DNA from: Halomontanus rarus
GTDB lineage: Archaea > Halobacteriota > Halobacteria > Halobacteriales > Natrialbaceae
Reading direction: 5' to 3'
DNA: 64,000 bases
Assembly: GCF_017357405.1 (NCBI RefSeq)
Contig: NZ_CP071597.1
Span: 2,914,001-2,978,000 of the forward strand
Part shown: piece after piece, positions 58,701 through 64,000 of the stretch
Layout: every line of letters starts with the position of its first letter
Numbering within the stretch: the stretch's first letter is position 1
Translations under genes and position numbers: made by a program
The notes under the pieces: model-generated
What the model was told of the DNA's origin: nothing
The model's input: only the letters and a program-made list of their open reading frames with translations
Database searches by the model: none

Positions 58701-59047
58701 GACTCGCTCACTGACGGCCGCCCAAGAGACTGGTATCGTAACAACTGAAACTATTCACACACTGATCGCACGACAGTTGTGCAGTGACGTTCAGTGGCTC
58801 CTATAGCCCTCGAGTTGCCGACGACCGCTGCGGACCTTGGGACGGACGTGCGACGAGAGCGACGACAGACTCCCGAACTCGACGAGTGGGAGTAGGTGTG
58901 GGAGTGGGACGGATTTCGATCGAGATACTCAGACGCGGGAATACGAACGCGCACGACCACGCCGATTCGACCTCGAGTTCGGCTTCGAGTTTGTGCGTGT
59001 GCGTGTAAACGCGGGTCGACAGCTCATCTCGTGTTCGAATCTCGTCG
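58701..59047. other. Intergenic region without a gene
   Basis: About 350 nt with short GGGAGTAGGTGTGGGAGTGGG-type repetitive sequence at 58888-58910. No ORF with a real protein character is seen on either strand. Confidence 0.35.
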
Positions 59048-59371
59048 TTAGTGACCCTCACTGATCGTGGCCACGGTCGGCTCACCGGTGTGAATGTACA
59101 CGTCGCCCTCGTAGGTAACGACGACGGTGAATTCGTCGAGCGTAAATTCGACGTTCACGACGCCCTCGGAGTGTTGTGCGTGGTTGAGTAGGGTAACTAA
59201 CGCGTCCGTCTCGAGTTGTTCGTACAGCGGGTCGAGTTCGACGACGGGAACGTTTTTGATCGCCGCCAATCCTCGCAGAATCGTGTGCGTCACGGATTCT
59301 GAATCTCCACATACGGTCCGAACCTCCACACGGTCGTCGGCTCCGGGGCGGTCGTGATTGTAGTGGACCAT
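59048..59371 (-). CDS. HalOD1 output-domain protein
   Basis: A 107-residue protein: SVTHTILRGLAAIKNVPVVELDPLYEQLETDALVTLLNHA and VVNVEFTLDEFTVVVTYEGDVYIHT match the HalOD1 domain, with the DPLYExxDTDALxxL-like motif and a beta pair. It is the second HalOD1 gene of the window (the other at 24905). Alone here, without an attached sensor. Function unknown. Confidence 0.85.
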   Translation of the reverse strand: MVHYNHDRPGADDRVEVRTVCGDSESVTHTILRGLAAIKNVPVVELDPLYEQLETDALVTLLNHAQHSEGVVNVEFTLDEFTVVVTYEGDVYIHTGEPTVATISEGH

Positions 59372-59604
59372 ATAAACACTCGTGACTGTCTGTGGAAGAG
59401 ACTTGACCCAATATACGTAGGTGTATATTCGAAAACGATCGAGCGATAATCGTGTGTCGTTACGCGTCGATCAAACAGCGACGCCGACTACGAACCAAAG
59501 TGGAGCGGGGGAGTACAGAGCGTGAGGAGTAGGATGACGGCGACGGCGTCGTCACTAACGGAGAACGAACTGACTGGGACACAGCCTGCAGTAAGTAAAG
59601 GGGA

Positions 59605-59889
59605 TCAGTCGATGTGGCCTTCGCGACGGAGCTGGGCGGCGTCCTGACCGGTGTAGCGCCACTCGATCGTGGCCTTCTCGTCTTGCCAGTCCCAGGGTTC
59701 GGCGAGGACGACGTCGTCCTCGTTGATCCAGGTACGGTACTTCATCCGTCCGGGGATTCGGCCCAGTCGCGTCTCGCCGTCCTCACAGTGAAGTCGGACG
59801 TGGTTGCCACCGAGGTGTTCGGTAACGACGGCGAACACCTCATCGTTGTTGGGCATGCGGAGGTTCCGCCGCCCTGTTTCTTCAGTCAC
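59605..59889 (-). CDS. tif1A: Translation initiation factor 1A (aIF1A)
   Basis: A 94-residue S1/OB-fold factor: [113 protein letters not shown] is the family signature. It binds the small-subunit A site and helps initiator tRNA placement. Codon use and acidity normal. Confidence 0.95.
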   Translation of the reverse strand: MTEETGRRNLRMPNNDEVFAVVTEHLGGNHVRLHCEDGETRLGRIPGRMKYRTWINEDDVVLAEPWDWQDEKATIEWRYTGQDAAQLRREGHID

Positions 59890-60072
59890 ACCTCAACTAC
59901 GCGAGCCACACGGTTAAATCATTGGAGAGGCGCGGTAGCGCGTGACACGGTATCGTACAGACGGGTACGAGCGCCTGGTCAGATTCACCGTTCACGGGAG
60001 GATCGATCAACTCGAGTCACATTACCTACCGTGACCCCAATAATTATGTACGGATGTTCAGAAGGGTACGCC

Positions 60073-60243
60073 ATGGTATTCGACGTTCTGATTCACACTG
60101 GTAGCGAGCATCCCGACCTCCTGTGGGTTCTGCTGCCCGCGTTCATCACGTTCGTGCTGGGAATCGGTATTGGGCTCTTCACACGGCGGCGATCCGAATC
60201 CGAGACTGAGGCTCGCTCGGAGACGGTCCAACCGGAACAGTAA
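60073..60243 (+). CDS. Small single-TM protein, 56 aa
   Basis: MVFDVLIHTGSEHPDLLWVLLPAFITFVLGIGIGLFTRRRSESETEARSETVQPEQ. One membrane segment (about 17-37) with a basic stop-transfer (RRR) and a polar tail. A Met 27 nt upstream at 60046 (MYGCSEGYAM...) is an alternative start. Function not recognised. The haloarchaeal style (short N-out TM protein) makes it plausible. Confidence 0.55.
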   Translation: MVFDVLIHTGSEHPDLLWVLLPAFITFVLGIGIGLFTRRRSESETEARSETVQPEQ

Positions 60244-60459
60244 TCGACGGTCGTCACCGGACTCGATACCCTATCGTTTCGTCGGTTAGATGTGTGTGAA
60301 GACGAGAGCGTCTGCTTTAGTGCGCTCGCAGTCAGCGAGCCGCGTTTTCGACGAATGGGCCGACGGTTTCGGTCGCGAACCGTGGCAGCCATGGCCGTAT
60401 CCGTCGCGCCCAATCTGTCCTTGGGACCCGCGAGACCGACCATCGACTCACACACCACC

Positions 60460-61437
60460 TCAGAACGGCTGCGAGAGATACCGCTTCGGAATCGCGTTCC
60501 GTACGGTCACCAGCGGATCGACTACCTGACTGATCTCGAGGCCGCCGACGAGACTCGCGACCATGTGGGCGTCGGTGTGGTCGAAGCCGTGGTCCGGATC
60601 CGCGACCAACAGGTCTAGCAGATCTGAGTGCGCCAGTTCGCAGGCCTGCTCGAGGGTTTCCGCGCTGGCGACCGTCTTCCATGCGCTGGGCGTCTCGACG
60701 AACGGTCGGTCGATCGACGTTCGGGGACTGTCGACGACTTCGAGAGTGAGATCAATCTCCGTGCTCACTTCGGCGCCGGTGCCGCACATCTCCCCGTCGG
60801 CCATCGCGGCCTTGCAGTCGCCCATCGCGAGCATCGCATCCTCCTGAAAAACGGGGAAGTAAACCGTGTTTCCGGCGGTTACGTCGGTGGTGTCGAGGTT
60901 ACCGCCGTGGTCGTGGGGAACGAGCGTCGTGTACGACTCCGCGGCGGGTGCGACGCCGATCGTCCCGACGACGGGGTCGACGGGAACTTCGAGATCGGTC
61001 TCCAGTCCGTCCCACTCGAGCACCAGCGATTCACTATCGTCGGAGTCGGAGTCGGAGTCGGTGCCGGAGATTGGCGTCATCCGCGTCCGCGGTGCCTCGA
61101 TGTCGACGTCGACCTCGTCGTGATCGGGATCGTCCAGCAGTCCGAACCCGTCGATCGTGATCACGCGGCCGCGGTCCTCGGCGATCCGGATCTCCTCGAT
61201 CTCGACGGCCAGAACGTCGCCCGGTTCGGCCCCCGCGACGGCGATCGGTCCCGTGGCGGCGTTGACCTCCTCGGGGACCGACTCGAGCAGGTCTCCTTCG
61301 GATTGGACCGCGCCGTCGAGGCTGTCGATCGTCTCGACGGTCAGTTTTTCGCCCGGTTCGACGGTAGTCACGCTCTCGAGATGCGGTGTGAACTCGTAGA
61401 TGATGCCGTCCTCGTGGGTGATCCTCGTTCTGGACAT
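60460..61437 (-). CDS. Acetamidase/formamidase-family amidohydrolase
   Basis: A 325-residue enzyme: RTRITHEDGIIYEFTPHLESVTTVEPGEKLTVETIDSLDG, VAGAEPGDVLAVEIEEIRI, and TLVPHDHGGNLDTTDVTAGNTVYFPVFQEDAMLAMGDCKAAMADGEMCGTGAEVSTE are the family core, with the GDxHAAQGDGE-like segment represented by GDCKAAMADGEMCG. It hydrolyses small amides to acid and ammonia. An Asp-Ser repeat (DSDSDSDDSE) is inserted mid-protein, typical of this genome. The Met at 61437 is the family start; upstream residues are unconserved. Confidence 0.9.
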   Translation of the reverse strand: MSRTRITHEDGIIYEFTPHLESVTTVEPGEKLTVETIDSLDGAVQSEGDLLESVPEEVNAATGPIAVAGAEPGDVLAVEIEEIRIAEDRGRVITIDGFGLLDDPDHDEVDVDIEAPRTRMTPISGTDSDSDSDDSESLVLEWDGLETDLEVPVDPVVGTIGVAPAAESYTTLVPHDHGGNLDTTDVTAGNTVYFPVFQEDAMLAMGDCKAAMADGEMCGTGAEVSTEIDLTLEVVDSPRTSIDRPFVETPSAWKTVASAETLEQACELAHSDLLDLLVADPDHGFDHTDAHMVASLVGGLEISQVVDPLVTVRNAIPKRYLSQPF

Positions 61438-61619
61438 CGTCTGGAGTGTCCGGGTCCAGCGATATAAATCGGATACCGGAGCGGATACCGGGTCGGATCG
61501 GTCGACGCTTCGAGGCTCGCGTCTCGAACTCGAGCCGCGACGTTCGAACCCGCGCTCCACTCCGACGGCCGTCTGCACGCGGTGCCTAACAAAGGGGTGG
61601 CGGCCCCGATACGCGGCGT

Positions 61620-62186
61620 ATGGCCAGTGACGATTCCGGGTCCGAGTCGGGGTCGGGACCGGAGACCAAATCCGACGCCGACGTCGACGCTGACTCCGAC
61701 TCCCGAACTGGCACCGGAGCCGCCACCAAAGACACGTCGGTGCCGTCGCTCGAGACGCCTTCAGTCGAGGACACGACCGGCTACGGGCTCACCCTCACGC
61801 TGATCGGCGGCGTCCTGCTGGCGCTCGCGTACTACGGCGTCGTCGCGATCCGGGGAACTCGTCAGCTCGGCCAGGCGATCCCAGAACCGTTCTACGGGCT
61901 CGCGCTCGCCGTCCTGTTCGTCCTCGAGTTGCTCAACAGTCGTCGTCTGGGTGCGTTCGCGCTCGCCCGCGCCATCGCCTTCACCGCGATCTACGGCGCG
62001 CTGTTCGTCTTCGCGGTCGAGGGCGGGGCGTCCCTCTGGGAGAACCCGGACCTCGCCCTCGAGGGGTACGCCGGCGTCACCGTCCTCGCGGTGGCGCTGG
62101 TCGTCGCGGCGCTCCTCTACGTGGGATATCTGACGGTCGTCGAGTCGGACGGGGGACGGAACCGCGACCGGGGTGCCAACGGATAG
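61620..62186 (+). CDS. Conserved haloarchaeal membrane protein, 188 aa
   Basis: A 57-residue acidic, Ser/Asp/Gly-rich N-terminus precedes four membrane segments (about 58-78, 88-104, 112-134 and 148-170: YGLTLTLIGGVLLALAYYGVV, FYGLALAVLFVLELL, AFALARAIAFTAIYGALFVFAV, VTVLAVALVVAALLYVGYL). It ends with a basic/polar tail. I do not recognise a function. Divergently placed relative to the acetamidase. Confidence 0.75.
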   Translation: MASDDSGSESGSGPETKSDADVDADSDSRTGTGAATKDTSVPSLETPSVEDTTGYGLTLTLIGGVLLALAYYGVVAIRGTRQLGQAIPEPFYGLALAVLFVLELLNSRRLGAFALARAIAFTAIYGALFVFAVEGGASLWENPDLALEGYAGVTVLAVALVVAALLYVGYLTVVESDGGRNRDRGANG

Positions 62187-62232
62187 GCCGTTCCGACCGC
62201 CGGAGTGCGGTTGTCGACGCGGTACCGCCGTC

Positions 62233-62898
62233 TCAATCGCTCTCGAGGAACTGTTCGTCGCCCTCCATTTCGATGTCGAGTTCCGTGGTGACGAGCGTTC
62301 GATACGCGCGTCGCAACCGTTCGGAGAGCGCCTGGTGGGAGATGTCCAGTTCGTCGGCCAGTTCTTCCATCGACGCGTCGCGGGGAATTTCGAAGTAGCC
62401 GTGGTTGATGGCGGCGGTGAGCGCCTCGTACTGCTCGGGCGTGAGTCCGATCTCGTCGGCCGTGTCGGTCGAGAGTTCGTGGAGGCGAAGCAGATCGGCG
62501 TGGACGTTTCTCTCTTTCATCTGATCGTAGATCCGACTGGCGTCTTCGCGGTCCTCGAACCGAATCCGAACGGTCCACAACCCGTTGGTCGCGGACGCCG
62601 TCAGGAGGGTTCCACCTTCCTCGACGACCATCGAAAACAGATCCGTGACGTCGTCCCCGAACTCGATATTGTAGAGCCACCGATCGTCGTCGCCCGTCAC
62701 TTCCGAATAGTTATCGACGGACGGGTCCGCCTCGAGGGCGGCCTCGATCGTCGATCGATCCGCGCCGCTCATCCACATCCCGAGGTCGTTCGCCGCGATT
62801 ACCTGTTCCATTTCACAGGTGAGCGACGGAACGTCGTCGAATGCGCTTCCGAGTGCACTATCGTCCGCTGACAACCGAAACTCGGCGATCGTCGCCAT
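62233..62898 (-). CDS. Bat-type HTH-10 transcriptional regulator
   Basis: A 221-residue regulator. The N-terminal 150 residues resemble the bacterio-opsin activator-type GAF/HTH-associated region (FRLSADDSALGSAFDDVPSLTCEMEQVIAANDLGMWMSGADRSTIEAALEADPSVDNYSEVTGDDDRWLYNIEFGDDV). The C-terminal HTH-10 has GLTPEQYEALTAAINHGYFEIPRDASMEELADELDISHQALSERLRRAYRTLV. It lacks PAS, unlike the regulator at 25299. Targets unknown. Confidence 0.88.
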   Translation of the reverse strand: MATIAEFRLSADDSALGSAFDDVPSLTCEMEQVIAANDLGMWMSGADRSTIEAALEADPSVDNYSEVTGDDDRWLYNIEFGDDVTDLFSMVVEEGGTLLTASATNGLWTVRIRFEDREDASRIYDQMKERNVHADLLRLHELSTDTADEIGLTPEQYEALTAAINHGYFEIPRDASMEELADELDISHQALSERLRRAYRTLVTTELDIEMEGDEQFLESD

Positions 62899-63152
62899 GC
62901 TCTACTCACTTCCACGACGCCCTCGCTAATAGTCATCACTCATATATATTACAGATCGTCAACCGTCGATGAGTTTGAACGCAGATTACACGACACCAGA
63001 GACGGGAGACTGTCCGCGACTGCAGTCGTGAGAGGAATCCGTCACGTCCACCGGCGAACCCGACCTCGGGCTCGGGCTCGGGCTCAAGTTCGAACTCGAA
63101 CTCGACGAGTGGCGCTCCACCCAACGCTCCGTCGCTGGCCGCCCGTCCATAT

Positions 63153-63166
63153 ACTTAAATACGAGA
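63153..63166 (+). promoter_or_regulatory. TATA box of the AddB-like gene
   Basis: TATACTTAAATACG lies about 28-38 nt upstream of the ATG at 63192. It predicts a very short or absent leader. Confidence 0.45.
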
Positions 63167-63191
63167 CGAAGCCATACTGTCTCAGACTCAG

Positions 63192-64000
63192 ATGACCGCC
63201 CACACCGACCTCGAGGGGACGCTCAAACTCCTCCCGGAACCGAGCCATCGGCTCCTCGAGGTCGTCGCCGCCGAGTACGCCGCCCTCGCGACGGAGTACG
63301 GCCCTCGAAACGTCCTCGTGCTCAAACGCCATCCCCCCGGCCTCGAGCGAGTCCGCGAGTGCCTCGCCGGCGAGACGACCGACGGAACCCCGCTGTCGCC
63401 GCGCCTCGAGTCGGTGCCCGAACACGCCTCGAAGGTCCTAGAGGAGTACGATCCCACGCTGGACCGACTCGAGTACGAGGAGCGCATCGAACTCATTTCC
63501 CTCGTGATCGCCGGTGCGAAACGCGAGATTCCGCCGTATCTCGAGCGCGCCCGCGAGCACGAGACGTTCGCCCGCGACGTGGGGCAACTCCTGCTCGAGG
63601 TGACCCGCCAGCGGCTCCGTCACGCCGACTGTGCGGACGCCCACGACTGTCTCGCCTTCCTCACCGCGATGAACGACCGGTTTCACGAGGTGCTCGACGA
63701 ACGCGGGCTGATCGAACGGGCGGACGTGGTCCCCCGCGTCGTGGATCTCCTCGACGCCGACGCCGACGGCCTCCGAACCCGAATCGCCGACTCCTACGAC
63801 GCCGTCCTCGCACTCGAGTTCGAGGAGTTTCGACGGCTCGATCGGGAGTATCTCACCCAACTCACCGCGGGCGCGGGCACCGAACTCGTCTGCCTCGGCG
63901 AACGCCACGCCAGCGTCGAACGCACGCGCGTCGAGGCCGGCCGGCTCGAGGACTGCTCGAGCGGATTGACGGTCGAGGAGCTCGACCCGGCGACGACCCC
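63192..64000 (+). CDS. Probable AddB-like/PD-(D/E)XK helicase-nuclease subunit, N-terminal part (runs off window)
   Basis: An open frame from ATG 63192 to the edge (at least 269 residues): LEGTLKLLPEPSHRLLEVVAAEYAALATEYGPRNVLVLKRHPPGLERV, later LRTRIADSYDAVLALEFEEFRRLDREYLTQLTAGAGTELVCLGER. The first part recalls the nucleotide-side of AddB-like proteins, and the second a degenerate helicase motif II-like DEFQDL region. The Walker A motif is not intact in what is visible. If correct, it would process DNA ends in recombination with a UvrD-type partner beyond the edge. Assignment is by pattern only. Confidence 0.5.
   Translation, partial: MTAHTDLEGTLKLLPEPSHRLLEVVAAEYAALATEYGPRNVLVLKRHPPGLERVRECLAGETTDGTPLSPRLESVPEHASKVLEEYDPTLDRLEYEERIELISLVIAGAKREIPPYLERAREHETFARDVGQLLLEVTRQRLRHADCADAHDCLAFLTAMNDRFHEVLDERGLIERADVVPRVVDLLDADADGLRTRIADSYDAVLALEFEEFRRLDREYLTQLTAGAGTELVCLGERHASVERTRVEAGRLEDCSSGLTVEELDPATT

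Overview
This 64 kb window comes from a halophilic archaeon (class Halobacteria). The evidence is high GC, strongly acidic proteins, very frequent CTCGAG-type codons, TATA boxes about 25 nt upstream of leaderless ATGs, and haloarchaeal families throughout (HalOD1, Bat-type HTH-10 regulators, NuoCD fusion, Kae1-Bud32 fusion, S24e-S27ae pair). The style fits the Natrinema/Haloterrigena branch, but that placement is an inference.

Core segment, about 1-42000. It starts with the N-terminal part of an arsenite methyltransferase (arsM) and its ArsR regulator. Then come an ITPase, a photolyase, a lone nuoCD fusion, hydantoinase A/B, kae1-bud32, rps27ae/rps24e, a UPF0175/PIN-like toxin-antitoxin pair and uvrA. 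Next is an orc1/cdc6 gene flanked by six copies of an ORB-like repeat (a probable replication origin), followed by a Usp, a K+ channel fused to RCK domains, small regulators, a PAS/Bat regulator and a DoxX protein. The segment continues with another Usp, aconitase, an SDR, a third Usp, a ROK kinase, a Tat-exported LVIVD protein, NifU, an ACT-homoserine dehydrogenase operon with a possible leader ORF, EF-1alpha with S10, a rhomboid protease and a conserved ParB-like protein.

Accessory segment, about 42015-55900. A tRNA-Ala(CGC) marks the left edge. A copy of its 3' end recurs at about 55831-55861, and a roughly 80-nt left-end sequence recurs just after it. This looks like a decayed integrated element followed by the remnant of a second one. 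Inside are a frameshifted tyrosine integrase, three tandem type IV pilins, a TFS-like zinc-ribbon protein, a Tat lipoprotein, several small zinc-ribbon or hypothetical genes, and at least four ORFs broken by single-base lesions. An AT-rich island at 44.6-48.2 kb carries an HTH/coiled-coil/two-TM protein and a separate three-gene operon (YwgA/Panacea-like N-terminal protein, soluble protein, four-TM protein). That operon is the best candidate here for an undescribed defence or conflict system.

Right segment, about 55900-64000. It holds a Tat-exported protein with a 12-cysteine C-terminal domain (halocin-like candidate), a second DoxX paralogue, a Csp-like copper-binding Cys-rich protein, a HalOD1 protein, aIF1A, an acetamidase, a membrane protein and a Bat-type HTH regulator. 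It ends with the start of a probable AddB-like helicase/nuclease that runs off the edge.
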